The notes: generated from the sequence alone by a model not told the origin. A stretch of 37,992 nucleotides of DNA from Coriobacteriaceae bacterium (GCA_015062655.1 SUUG01000026.1:1-37992), one strand, 5' to 3'; counted from the stretch's first letter, positions 7,941 through 16,203 are shown. Made by a program: numbers and translations.

Positions 7941-9040
7941 CGTCCTGCCTTCCGGTATTTCTGGAGCCTACTCGTGGGCTTGTCGGGTATCGTGCGCTCG
8001 ATGAGCCCGGTCTCGAGCGCAGGGTTTAGATAGTTCTGACGGAATGTCGGCCTGTGGGACAACCCCAGAGCGTTCATAAGCTCGGTTGCTGAGAGTTCCT
8101 TATCTCCAAGAGCGTCAAGTAAAGCTTTGACTTGGTCGGTCACTTGGTCGGTCACTTGGTCGGTCACTTGGTCGGTCGGCATTATGCGCTCGGTGGCTTC
8201 TTGCTGTGGCCAGTCCAAATGCAGATGGCGGTTCTTAAGCTCGTGATGAGTTCCGCAAAGCTGATTATCGAGGAAGCGCTCCAGGTAGACCGTGGTCGGC
8301 GCAATGCCCCGCGTCACGTCCTCGTAGTTGGCCCGCACAAGCGCGTTGCGGAAGTACCACGAGTGCTCCTTGAACGGCCCGTTGTTCACCTCGTAGCCCA
8401 TGGAGCGCAGGTATTGAATGGTGAACACGGCCGTCGTGCGCGTGTTGCCCTCGCTGAAGGGATGTATCTGCCAGATGCCCGAGACAAACCGTGCGACATG
8501 GCTCACAACCTCATCGCTCGAAAGTTTCGCATACGAGAATGAGCGCTCTTGGGCGAAGTCGTACCTCAGAGTGTCAGGAATGCTGTCATATGCGGCATAG
8601 CACACGGTTTCGCCCTTGAGCACCCATTCCCTTTTCGTGATGTTGTACGTGCGGTACTTCCCTGCGCGAGGCAGGACATGGTCGAACAGGCGGCGGTGGA
8701 TAGTCTGCAGCTGCACAGGAGAGAAGGTGAACGTCCGCTCTCCCAGAATTTCGGCGATACGGCTGGAAACGACGTCGGCCTCCCGCTCCCCCTCCACCTC
8801 TTCGCGATCCGCTCGCTCGTCATAGTAGCTACGGATGCGCCGCTGTGCCTCGTCGATGTCGATGCGCCCCTCGATGTGCTCCCTCGCCGTCTCGAGCAGG
8901 TATGGTGATGGCTTGAGACCATCTACCGCTTGCAAGCCGATGGCCACCTGCCAGTTGTCCGCACGTTCCGCCCGGTCCGGCTCGCCCTGCCGCAGGTAGC
9001 CGTCCAGGTCGCCGAAGTCCCAAGGTGCCCGCTCGCTCAT
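7919..9040 (-). CDS. Fic family protein in the type I restriction operon
   Basis: The 373-residue protein has a Fic core with HPFSEGNTRTTAVF (about residue 191). This is the HPFx(D/E)GNGR catalytic loop, but with T in place of the usual G. A helical N-terminal region (EHIEGRIDIDEAQRRIRSYY) may act as an inhibitory antitoxin-like helix, though I see no exact S/TxxxE(G/N) motif. Near residue 290 four TDQV repeats link to a C-terminal winged-helix region (SATELMNALGL). Fic proteins usually transfer AMP to target proteins. Such genes often occur between hsdS and hsdR; their role there is unsettled. The start overlaps the upstream gene by 4 bases. Confidence 0.85.
   Translation of the reverse strand: MSERAPWDFGDLDGYLRQGEPDRAERADNWQVAIGLQAVDGLKPSPYLLETAREHIEGRIDIDEAQRRIRSYYDERADREEVEGEREADVVSSRIAEILGERTFTFSPVQLQTIHRRLFDHVLPRAGKYRTYNITKREWVLKGETVCYAAYDSIPDTLRYDFAQERSFSYAKLSSDEVVSHVARFVSGIWQIHPFSEGNTRTTAVFTIQYLRSMGYEVNNGPFKEHSWYFRNALVRANYEDVTRGIAPTTVYLERFLDNQLCGTHHELKNRHLHLDWPQQEATERIMPTDQVTDQVTDQVTDQVKALLDALGDKELSATELMNALGLSHRPTFRQNYLNPALETGLIERTIPDKPTSRLQKYRKAGRWARETL
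8131..8178 (-). repeat. Four 12-bp tandem repeats coding TDQV in the Fic gene
   Basis: The unit CTTGGTCGGTCA occurs four times in a row (the last differs by one base). The period of 12 means gain or loss of units keeps the frame and changes only linker length. Confidence 0.9.
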
Positions 9041-10110
9041 TGCGCACCTCCCAGTTCGGCCTCGATTTCCTCGATCGTCGGCAGCGACCCCTTGAAGTCC
9101 TCGGGGATGAGCTTCGAAAGCTCGTACCCGCTCACGCCGATGGGCTGGCTGGTGGACTCCAGCGCATACTGCGCCTCCACCTTATCCAGCGACTTACACA
9201 CCAAAAGCCCGATGGTCGGGTTGTCCTCGTTGGACTTGAGCTGGTGGTTGACGGCGACCACGTACGTTCCCAGCTGGCCCATGAACGCAGGCTCGAAGTC
9301 GCACACCTTCACCTCCAGCACCACGTAGCAGCGCAGGCGTATGTGGTAGAACAGCATGTCGATCCATTGCTCGCCCTGCCCGATTTGCACGCGGTACTCG
9401 CGACCCACGGAGGCGAAGCCGGTTCCCAGCTCCAGCAGGAATTTGGTGATGTTGTCCATGAGGGCGTCCTTGAGCTCGCGTTCGTCGTAACGCTCGCGTA
9501 TGGCGAGGAAGTCGAAGTTGTACGGGTCACGGGTGATCTCCTGGGCGAGGTCGCCTTGGGACGCCGGAAGCGTCGCGGCAAAGTTGGAGACTGCCTTTCC
9601 CTGTCGCTCGTAGAGGTTGGTGCCGATGAAGTTTCCGAGCATGGCGCGGGACCAGTTGTTCTCGAGCGTCTTGCGGGCGTAGAAGAGGGCCTTGCTAGTG
9701 TCCCCCTTGCACTTCTCTATGAGCAGCCTGATATGGCCCCAGGGAATGGAGAAGAGCTCTTCTCCGATCGGGGAAACTTTCGCTGTAGATTGTTCCGCAA
9801 CTTGCGGAACAATTGCACCTTCAACGGGAAACAGCTCGTAAAACCGCCGCATGTAGCGAAGGTTCGCCGGAGAGAAGCCCTGGGCATCTGGCACCTCATG
9901 GATCAGGTCGCGGCTTAGGCTCGAGTAAAACCGGGAGCCGTAGACGTTTTCCGCGTCCATCGCAACAATGTCTCGCCCCAGCTGCCAATAAAACCTCTGC
10001 ACTTCGGCGTTCACCGCAACAGAGGCTTTAATCTGGCCACGACGGTAACGTTTCTTGAGCTCTTGCACCCATGTCGAGTAGGCTTCATCCTTGCGCATCA
10101 GCTCACTCAT
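9037..10110 (-). CDS. DUF1016/YhcG-type PD-(D/E)xK nuclease family protein
   Basis: The N-terminal half (SVAVNAEVQRFYWQLGRDIV, then SRDLIHEVPDAQGFSPANL) is the DUF1016 N-terminal domain. The C-terminal half has the nuclease-fold signature WIDMLFYHIRLRCYVVLEVK (about residues 270-290). I start at 10110 because AAGGGGCGACT precedes that ATG; an in-frame ATG at 10161 has no ribosome site. The product is 357 residues, normal for the family. Genes of this family often ride in type I restriction operons, but their contribution is unknown. It ends by overlapping the Fic start (ATGA). Confidence 0.85.
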   Translation of the reverse strand: MSELMRKDEAYSTWVQELKKRYRRGQIKASVAVNAEVQRFYWQLGRDIVAMDAENVYGSRFYSSLSRDLIHEVPDAQGFSPANLRYMRRFYELFPVEGAIVPQVAEQSTAKVSPIGEELFSIPWGHIRLLIEKCKGDTSKALFYARKTLENNWSRAMLGNFIGTNLYERQGKAVSNFAATLPASQGDLAQEITRDPYNFDFLAIRERYDERELKDALMDNITKFLLELGTGFASVGREYRVQIGQGEQWIDMLFYHIRLRCYVVLEVKVCDFEPAFMGQLGTYVVAVNHQLKSNEDNPTIGLLVCKSLDKVEAQYALESTSQPIGVSGYELSKLIPEDFKGSLPTIEEIEAELGGAQ

Positions 10111-10182
10111 AGTCGCCCCTTGCCCTTTCGGCTTGCAATCGATGATGGAATACAGACTCATGTTGTGCCGCGACCACGCGCA

Positions 10183-11373
10183 TCATGCCACTCTCTCCTT
10201 AAAGCTGAGCAGCTTGTCGCGGTAGTAGGCGTACTGCTTGCGACGGGCCTCGATTTCGGCGGGGAGACCCTGGGTGATGTCTGTGGTCAGTGTGCTGAAC
10301 TTGTCTAGAATGGCAACTACGCGGTCTTGTTCCTCAAGTGGAGGCACAGGAACCTCCAGGGCATCCAACCTCTTCCGTGTTATGCCTGCAATTGTCCCCG
10401 TTGAAGAGATGGATGCCAGCCTCTTCGTCTGAGACTCGATGTAATACCGAAGGAACGTGTTCCTGATCCTCTCACCGCACACAAGCCCGACGAACCTCTG
10501 GTTGGAGACAAGGGGCCGCGTCGTGATGACGCACGTGCCGATGGATGCACTGCATGCAACGAGGACGGTGCCAATCGGATACACCTTGAGATTCATCTCC
10601 TGTATCACTCGCTGGGAGACCCTCAGCCCCGCTCCTGAGTCTGACATGTATCGGCCCTCGACATCCTCGATGCGGCACCAGGGAATGTCGCCATCGAATA
10701 CCTTGGGACGATCTCGTATGGGACTGATGAACTTTGTGTACAGGTCGGAGAGCCTGACCCATTTGACTGATTCATCACCGCTGTAGTCGAGCAGCCTGTT
10801 CCTGTAGTACAGATACTGCAGCCTCCGGGCCTCCAGCTCCGCCTCCAGCTCCGCCTCCAGCTCCGCGAAGGAGTCTAACACGCGCACGGTCTCTTGCTGA
10901 ACTTCCATCGGCGGGATGGGAATCTTCGCATCAAGAATTGCCTTCTTGTCGCCGCGCGGCATTTTGGCGCCCTTCGAGTGTTGAATGTTGTACTCGGTGA
11001 ACGATCCACCGGCAAGCACCTGCCAAAGGTACTCAGGCGCGACTTCGGTTGCGTCGTTGACGCGTATCACGAGAACGTCACCATTGGTGCCTCCTTCGCA
11101 ATCCGCGAGCCACATCTTCTTGAGATACGGTCGAATATTGCCAAGCAGGATGTCTCCGGGGTGGAATGCTATGCAGCGTTCCTCTGCAGGATAGTGGACT
11201 TCGTAACTACGGCCCCTATATTCCCGAAGCAGCTCGTTCACGCCAGCGTAGCAACCCTCTGATACTTTGCTAGCCGGGATACGGTCCCTACCGTATTTTG
11301 CGATTTTGCCCAGAGCTTTGTATTCCACCCCATCTGGACACAACTGCTCAATCAGCTTATCGATGCGACTCAT
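10183..11373 (-). CDS. hsdS: Type I restriction specificity subunit HsdS (two target domains)
   Basis: The 396-residue protein has the usual arrangement of two target-recognition domains, each followed by a conserved helical spacer. The first spacer runs about 165-205 (IPIPPMEVQQETVRVLDSF, then ELEA repeats) and the second about 345-390 (VPPLEEQDRVVAILDKFSTL). It sets the DNA sequence that the M2S complex methylates and that HsdR defends. The central linker carries three 12-bp repeats coding ELEA, a feature of EcoR124-type subunits. The start overlaps the hsdM stop by 4 bases. Confidence 0.92.
   Translation of the reverse strand: MSRIDKLIEQLCPDGVEYKALGKIAKYGRDRIPASKVSEGCYAGVNELLREYRGRSYEVHYPAEERCIAFHPGDILLGNIRPYLKKMWLADCEGGTNGDVLVIRVNDATEVAPEYLWQVLAGGSFTEYNIQHSKGAKMPRGDKKAILDAKIPIPPMEVQQETVRVLDSFAELEAELEAELEARRLQYLYYRNRLLDYSGDESVKWVRLSDLYTKFISPIRDRPKVFDGDIPWCRIEDVEGRYMSDSGAGLRVSQRVIQEMNLKVYPIGTVLVACSASIGTCVITTRPLVSNQRFVGLVCGERIRNTFLRYYIESQTKRLASISSTGTIAGITRKRLDALEVPVPPLEEQDRVVAILDKFSTLTTDITQGLPAEIEARRKQYAYYRDKLLSFKERVA
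10829..10864 (-). repeat. Three 12-bp tandem repeats in the HsdS central linker
   Basis: GCCTCCAGCTCC is repeated three times exactly, giving the peptide (ELEA)3 between the two recognition domains. In EcoR124 the number of 12-bp repeats at this place sets the spacer length of the recognition site. Confidence 0.9.
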
Positions 11374-12956
11374 CGTGCACCGCCTTCCAGGTCGGCGATG
11401 ATCTCATCGATGGCATCGCGTAGCTCCTGCTCGCGAGCCACGATGTGGGCGATCTCGGCATTGAGCGCCGTGATGTCTACCTCCTTGCGCTCGTCGAGCT
11501 TCTCGACGTAGCTGCTCACGGAGAGGTTGGCGTCGTTGGCGAGGACGCCGTCGTTGGGCACGAGGACGGAGAAGTTCTCCTCCTCGGTGCGGTCGATGAC
11601 GGTCTGGGCGATTCGGTCGATGTTGGCGGGCGTCAGCTTGTTCTTGGCGTCGGCGCGCTGGAACTCGGTGCTCGCATCCACAAAGAGGATGTCGCTCGTG
11701 GCCTTAGAACGTTTGAGCACGAGCACGCAGGTGGCGATGGTCGTGCCGAAGAAGAGGTCTGCCGGCAGCTGGATGACGGCGTCTACGAAATTGTTGCGCA
11801 CCAGGTAGTCGCGAATCTTGCCCTCGGCGCTGCCTCGGTAGAGCACGCCCGGGAACTCGACGATGGCCGCCGTGCCCTCGGTTGAGAGCCAGCTTAGCAT
11901 GTGCATGGTGAAGGCCAGGTCGGCCTTGCTGGGAGGCGCGAGCACGCCCGCCGGGGAGAAGCGCGGGTCGTTGATGTTGAGCGGGTTGCTCTTACCCTCC
12001 CACTTGATGGAATAGGGTGGATTGGAAACGATGGCATCGAAGGGTTCGTCGTCCCAATGCATGGGATGCTTGAGCGTGTCCTCGCGGGCCAAGCTGAACT
12101 TGTCGAAGTTGACGTCGTGAAGGAACATGTTGATGCGCGCCAGGTTGTAGGTGGTGAGGTTGATCTCCTGGCCGAAGAAGCCGCTACGCACGTTGTCTGC
12201 CCCGAGGATCTTGGCGAACTTGAGCAGCAGGCCGCCCGAGCCGCAGCAGGGGTCGTAGACCTTGTTCACGCTCGCGCGATTGCCGATGGCGATGCGGGCC
12301 AGGAGCTCGCCGACCTCCTGGGGCGTGAAGAACTCGCCGCCCGACTTGCCGGCGTTGGACGCGTACATGGTCATGAGGAACTCGTAGGCGTCGCCGAAGG
12401 CGTCGATGTTGTTGTCTTGGAAGGCGCCACCGAAGTTGAGGCTGCCGATCTTGGTGATGAGCGTGACGAGCTTCTTGTTGCGCTCGATGACGGTGTTGCC
12501 GAGCTTGGGACTGTTGGGGTCGAAGTCGGCGAAGAGGCCCTTGAGCGCGTCCTCGGAGTCGGTTCCCACGGCGCTGCCCTCGATGTTGGCGAAGACGCGC
12601 ACCAGGATCTCGTTGAGGTCGTCGCCTCCCTCGGCCTTTGCCATGCCGTCCTTGTCCACGGTCTCGAGCACGCGTGAGAAGAGCTCGCTGGGGAGGATGA
12701 AGAAGCCCTTCTCCTTGACGGTCTCTTCGCGGCCGTATTCAGCCTGATCGTCCGGGAGCTTCGCATAGTCGAAGCTCGGGTCGCCTTCCTGCTCGGCGAG
12801 GTAGGCGCACAGGTTCTCGCTGATGAAGCGGTAGAAGAGCGTGCCCAGGATGTACTGCTTGAAGTCCCAGCCGTCGACGCTGCCGCGCAGGTCGTCAGCA
12901 ATTGACCAGATGGTCTTGTGCAGCTCGTTGCGCTGCTGCTCCTTGGTGGTCGGCAT
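11370..12956 (-). CDS. hsdM: Type I DNA adenine methyltransferase subunit HsdM
   Basis: The 528 residues include an HsdM N-terminal helical domain, then FFTPQEVGELLARI, motif I DPCCGSGGLL (about residue 237) and the catalytic motif IV SNPPYSIKWEG (about 310). All expected features of an active N6-adenine methylase are present. It pairs with the HsdS encoded directly downstream. Its start lies 5 bases after the stop of the degenerate methylase gene upstream. Confidence 0.93.
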   Translation of the reverse strand: MPTTKEQQRNELHKTIWSIADDLRGSVDGWDFKQYILGTLFYRFISENLCAYLAEQEGDPSFDYAKLPDDQAEYGREETVKEKGFFILPSELFSRVLETVDKDGMAKAEGGDDLNEILVRVFANIEGSAVGTDSEDALKGLFADFDPNSPKLGNTVIERNKKLVTLITKIGSLNFGGAFQDNNIDAFGDAYEFLMTMYASNAGKSGGEFFTPQEVGELLARIAIGNRASVNKVYDPCCGSGGLLLKFAKILGADNVRSGFFGQEINLTTYNLARINMFLHDVNFDKFSLAREDTLKHPMHWDDEPFDAIVSNPPYSIKWEGKSNPLNINDPRFSPAGVLAPPSKADLAFTMHMLSWLSTEGTAAIVEFPGVLYRGSAEGKIRDYLVRNNFVDAVIQLPADLFFGTTIATCVLVLKRSKATSDILFVDASTEFQRADAKNKLTPANIDRIAQTVIDRTEEENFSVLVPNDGVLANDANLSVSSYVEKLDERKEVDITALNAEIAHIVAREQELRDAIDEIIADLEGGAR

Positions 12957-12961
12957 TATGT

Positions 12962-14437
12962 CTAGCCTTTCTTTTCGATGGAGTTCAGGATATCAGCGAT
13001 CTGCTCGCCGAGGGAGTCGATGCTTGCCTGGGCGGCCTTGATGTCGTCCATGATGTCTTGGGTGGAGCGGGTCTCGGCCAGGATGGAGTCGTAGTCGAAG
13101 ACATCCCCGTAAGTGGAGTAACACAGGTTGCTGCCGGACTTGATAATCGCATCACGCTCGGCGACGGTCGAAACCAGCGGAATTTCGTCCCTGTTCTGGA
13201 CGACCTTTGTCAGCCAGCCGATGCCCGCATCCGTGATGTCGCAGCGACCCCGGCCCTTGCTGACATAGCCCTTGTCGGCAATCTCCTTGCTGTCGAGGTC
13301 GATGATGAGGACGCCTTCGTCCGTGGGCTGCTTGGCGATGACGAGCAGGGCGCTCTTGACTCCCGTTCCGGGAATGACACCGCCCGGCAGCTCGATGACG
13401 GTCTGTAGGTTGCCGCCCTCGACCAGGGCGCGGCGGAGCGTCTGGCGGGCCTTCTGCTGATGGAACAGGAAACTCGCCGAGACATGGAGGATTGCGATGC
13501 CGTCGTCAGCCAGCGATGCAAACGCCTTCGCGACGCAGAAGTCCTCCATATTGGAAGCTCCCTTCACGCCTTCGCCCGTGACGGAGGAGAGAACATCGGC
13601 GAAGTAGCCCTTATCCTGGATGTCGAACTCCCGAAGCCGCATCCGGAGCGGTGGCGCCACGAATACGCGCTGCGCCGGCAGGGTCGAGGAGGCTGCTGTC
13701 AGGGCGCTGGCTGCGACGATGTCGTGACGGGCTGTCGGGTCCGCGAAGAAGCAGAGGATCTTCGCCCGCATGACGGCCTGGGCGCTGATGTCCCTGCCGG
13801 TTGCAGACGATGCGCCTTTCAACAGGGCTGTGGCGAGGTAGATGCCGTTGCCACAGGCGAAGTCGAGCACGCTCTTCCCCTCAACGTCGGCAAGCCTCGC
13901 GGCAAGCTCCGCGATTGGTAGCGGCGTGGAGAACTCGCCGACGTACCTACCCCAGGCGTCCGATGAGAGCGTTTCGGCCAGGACGCGCTGGATAGCGATC
14001 GCTGTCTTGCCGTCCGGACCTTCCATGAGGCTCAAGCCGGACGCGTCAAGCACGGAGGACCAGCTCGCGATGGCCTTCGAGAGGTCGTATGCGCGCAGCT
14101 CGACGCCCCGTAGGTCGGGAAGGCTGGGATTCCGGTCGCAAAGGCCTGCGTAATAGTCCACGAGCCCGGATGCGACGTACTTGTTCCCGAGCTTGCCCTT
14201 CGCCTCGTCAATGGAGTAGTTGAGGTCGAAGTCGTCGAGGCCGAGGTCCTCGGCGTTCCGCGAGACATACGAGCAGTAGAGCATGAACGTCGTCAGGTCG
14301 AGGGTGTCGTTCGGGTCGTTAGGGCGCATCTCGTCGGAGAATGCCCAGATGAGCTTCTGCAACTTCGGCGCGAGGTCCTTGCCGTCGGGAGTGGAGACGG
14401 AGACCGAGGCGAACTTGAAACCTACCTTCTTGCGCAT
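12962..14437 (-). CDS. HsdM-like protein with altered catalytic motif
   Basis: The 491-residue protein (ATG at 14437 after a GAGGAGGAG ribosome site) follows the HsdM plan: helical N-terminus with TTFMLYCSYVSRN, GEFSTPLPIAELAARL matching the xYFTPxxV region, and motif I LDFACGNGIY (residues 191-200). At the expected place of motif IV (NPPY/F) it reads VFVAPPLRMR (261-264). The catalytic N and aromatic residue are therefore both replaced. Methyl transfer is unlikely; SAM binding may persist. It lies between a half-length HsdS gene and the intact hsdM, within one operon. Confidence 0.75.
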   Translation of the reverse strand: MRKKVGFKFASVSVSTPDGKDLAPKLQKLIWAFSDEMRPNDPNDTLDLTTFMLYCSYVSRNAEDLGLDDFDLNYSIDEAKGKLGNKYVASGLVDYYAGLCDRNPSLPDLRGVELRAYDLSKAIASWSSVLDASGLSLMEGPDGKTAIAIQRVLAETLSSDAWGRYVGEFSTPLPIAELAARLADVEGKSVLDFACGNGIYLATALLKGASSATGRDISAQAVMRAKILCFFADPTARHDIVAASALTAASSTLPAQRVFVAPPLRMRLREFDIQDKGYFADVLSSVTGEGVKGASNMEDFCVAKAFASLADDGIAILHVSASFLFHQQKARQTLRRALVEGGNLQTVIELPGGVIPGTGVKSALLVIAKQPTDEGVLIIDLDSKEIADKGYVSKGRGRCDITDAGIGWLTKVVQNRDEIPLVSTVAERDAIIKSGSNLCYSTYGDVFDYDSILAETRSTQDIMDDIKAAQASIDSLGEQIADILNSIEKKG

Positions 14438-14439
14438 GG

Positions 14440-15042
14440 CTACTCCTCCTCTCCCCAGATCGACTTGGTCATCTGGCTGGTGACGAGCTCGTTGTCGAGT
14501 TCGATGAGTCGTGCGTACTGGCTCTTGCGCTCCTGCACCGACTGGAACAGGCTTGCGAACTGCTGCTGACGCTCGAGCGGAAGGAGTGGCACCTCGATAT
14601 CGGCCACCGTCTGGCGCTTGAGCATGGCCATGGCCACGCTCTGGCCGGTGCTGACGGCCTGCAGGACGGAATTCGTCTGCGGGAGGTTGAGAAACATGGA
14701 CAGGTACTGCATGTCCAGCTCGGCTTCCGCCTTCTTGCGCAGGACCATGCCGAACGAGGTGATCATGATGCCCTCGTGGGTGTCGTCGATGTAGACGGAG
14801 TCGTAAGGGGTCGAGAGCTTGATGACGACGTCGCCCTCGTGGGTGAAGTTCTCGTCCTTGACCTCGCCGACCGCTTCGATGGCAAGCTCTTCGTCGATGA
14901 TGGAGCCGCCCTGCATGGCGCGGGGCAGGAGGACCTTTACCTCCTTGGGCTCGACGCCCTCGGCGATCTTCTTCGCCCGGCTCGTCGGGGCCCCTGTCTT
15001 GATGGTGCAAAGCTCTTCGAGCCTTGCGGTCTTGCTGTTCAT
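14440..15042 (-). CDS. Half-length HsdS-like specificity protein (single recognition domain)
   Basis: The start at 15042 follows AAAGGA; an ATG at 15048 is also possible. The 200-residue product has one recognition domain (from LEELCTIKTGAPTSRAKK to about residue 140) and one helical spacer (IEVPLLPLERQQQFASLF and beyond), half of a normal HsdS. Such half subunits are known to work as pairs recognising symmetric sites. Its stop is 2 bases from the start of the HsdM-like gene, so the two are made together. It is the first gene of the seven-gene operon, preceded by a leader of about 210 bases. Confidence 0.8.
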   Translation of the reverse strand: MNSKTARLEELCTIKTGAPTSRAKKIAEGVEPKEVKVLLPRAMQGGSIIDEELAIEAVGEVKDENFTHEGDVVIKLSTPYDSVYIDDTHEGIMITSFGMVLRKKAEAELDMQYLSMFLNLPQTNSVLQAVSTGQSVAMAMLKRQTVADIEVPLLPLERQQQFASLFQSVQERKSQYARLIELDNELVTSQMTKSIWGEEE

Positions 15043-15097
15043 TAGCATCCTTTCGGAGTTGGGTGTCTGCTGGTATAATCTGGCTTGGCTTGGTGCC

Positions 15098-15120
15098 CGC
15101 CCCCCTTTGGAGCGGGCGCT
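15098..15120. other. GC-rich hairpin in the operon leader
   Basis: GCCCGC and GCGGGC pair across a C-rich/G-rich core in the leader of the minus-strand operon. No U-tract follows on the minus strand, so a simple terminator is not supported. An attenuation or stability role is possible. Confidence 0.3.
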
Positions 15121-15239
15121 GTTCTTTATGGTGCGACTTGCTTCTGTGCTTGGCTGGCTCCTCCTCCCTTGTTGGTCGCCGCTTTGATTCTCGCCTCCTT
15201 CCATCTAGTAAGTGCTTTTCGATTGGGACTTGCTCTAAC

Positions 15240-15330
15240 TATGTCCAAAACGCTCTGGACATAATATATTCTGTGCCGTCCCATGAGTCAAGTACCAATC
15301 TATGAAATTGTCCAAATTATTTTGGACAAT
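15240..15330 (-). promoter_or_regulatory. Promoter of the seven-gene operon with two flanking palindromic operators
   Basis: On the minus strand TTGACT (15286-15291) and TATATT (15263-15268) are separated by 17 bases, a good sigma-70-type promoter. One palindrome (15307-15330) lies just upstream of -35 and a second (15240-15263) overlaps the -10 and start region. Both read TGTCCA-N8-TGGACA with identical spacing. A dimeric repressor binding both would shut the promoter. No conventional regulator gene is in the operon. Confidence 0.75.
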
Positions 15331-15389
15331 CATTCTAAAGGCACATCGTTCGTCTATGCCCGCCTGGACTGACGAAAGGCAGGCAAAAC

Positions 15390-15766
15390 ATGGACGGTGA
15401 GACCAATGGCAGCCAGGAAGCCACGCAGGGTTCGAAGAACACGTCGCAACAGCAGGGCCAAGAGCAGCAGGAAACGCAGCAGGGCCATTCGCAGGTAGAC
15501 AACTCCTCCGACTACGAGAAGCAAATCGCGGAGCGCGACGAGAAGATCGCTTCCCTGGAGGCCCAGGTTGCCCCGAGCTGTCAGCGGTCCAGATCGTGTA
15601 TGCAAGGGGCAAGGTCACCGTCAAGCAGCTGTCCGAGCACCTCGGAAGGAGCACCAAGTTCGCCAGGTCGACCCTGAGGGGCCTCGTCGGCAAAGGCATC
15701 CTCTCATGGCACGGCTCCGGCCCTAAGGATCCGTCCCAGCACTACTCCTTCCCCCGCTCCCGTTAA
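15390..15766 (+). pseudogene. Chimeric remnant: coiled-coil N-terminus joined to a winged-helix C-terminus
   Basis: The first 60 codons (MDGETNGSQEATQ, glutamine-rich, then DYEKQIAERDEKIASLEAQV) look like the start of a phage or conjugative-element coiled-coil protein. From 15575 a different frame gives SAVQIVYARGKVTVKQLSEH, then RSTLRGLVGKGILSWHGSGP, to a stop at 15766. That is a winged-helix end like those of AlbA_2/Schlafen-type ATP-binding proteins. The frames do not join, so this is a scar between two unrelated genes. Confidence 0.5.
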
Positions 15767-15778
15767 GGCTGATAAGAC

Positions 15779-15818
15779 GGCCCCGCAGGCCCGGCGAGAT
15801 TCCCGCGCCTGCGGGGCC
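15779..15818. terminator. Strong GC hairpin after the remnant gene
   Basis: GGCCCCGCAGGC pairs perfectly with GCCTGCGGGGCC around a 16-base loop, 13 bases after the winged-helix remnant stop. No U-tract follows on the plus strand, so terminator function is tentative. Confidence 0.4.
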
Positions 15819-15888
15819 GAGCGGGTAAGAGTAAGTCCGAGTAGTTCCGAGTAGCCCAGCAGCAACCCGGCTACCCGCCGCATGAACG

Positions 15889-16134
15889 GCCATAGCACGG
15901 GCGATCATGTTCACCATGCGCGGCTTCGGCGAGGCCATCCCAGACGAGGGCATTCTCACCGTCCAATATGACGACGGCATCATCCGGGACACGGCCGCGG
16001 AGAAGGAGCGGGACATGCGCGAGGCGGGCGTCACCATGGGCGCCCGGGAGTACCGCATGCGCCGGTATGGGGAGGATGGGTCTATCACGCGCCAGGACGG
16101 CCGAGGTCGGAACCGGCGGCGCCAACGGCAGTAG
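15889..16134 (+). pseudogene. Phage portal C-terminal fragment, second copy
   Basis: The reading AIARAIMFTMRGFGEAIPDE to EYRMRRYGEDG corresponds to 2172-2375 of the first portal remnant. As there, the likely true ending (RTAEVGTGGANGSSGK) lies one frame away. The same kind of frame break near the same place suggests a common broken ancestor rather than two separate decays. Confidence 0.7.
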
Positions 16135-16138
16135 TGGG

Positions 16139-16203
16139 AAGTGAGGTCCCTACTCGGCCTCGAGCTCGATCCTCTCGCCGTCCCTCACGAGCTCGACGGT
16201 GTA
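16139..16203 (-). pseudogene. 3' fragment of the small XRE gene
   Basis: About 60 bases are almost identical to the 3' end of the gene at 2433-2651 and code YTVELVRDGERIELEAE on the minus strand. The remainder of the gene is absent. Confidence 0.75.

Noticed and set aside
5202..8033. A 943-codon open frame opposite hsdR
   Set aside because: Its composition is mostly valine, glutamate, aspartate and leucine in antisense pattern. It lies wholly over a well-supported HsdR and Fic gene, so it is a GC-rich shadow.
8131..8178. Short tandem repeats as a CRISPR array
   Set aside because: The units are 12 bp and contiguous with no spacers, and they code a peptide linker.
15390..15680. An intact 95-residue glutamine-rich protein
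   Set aside because: The second half in that frame is serine/arginine-rich noise, while another frame carries a recognisable winged-helix end, so the gene is a chimera.
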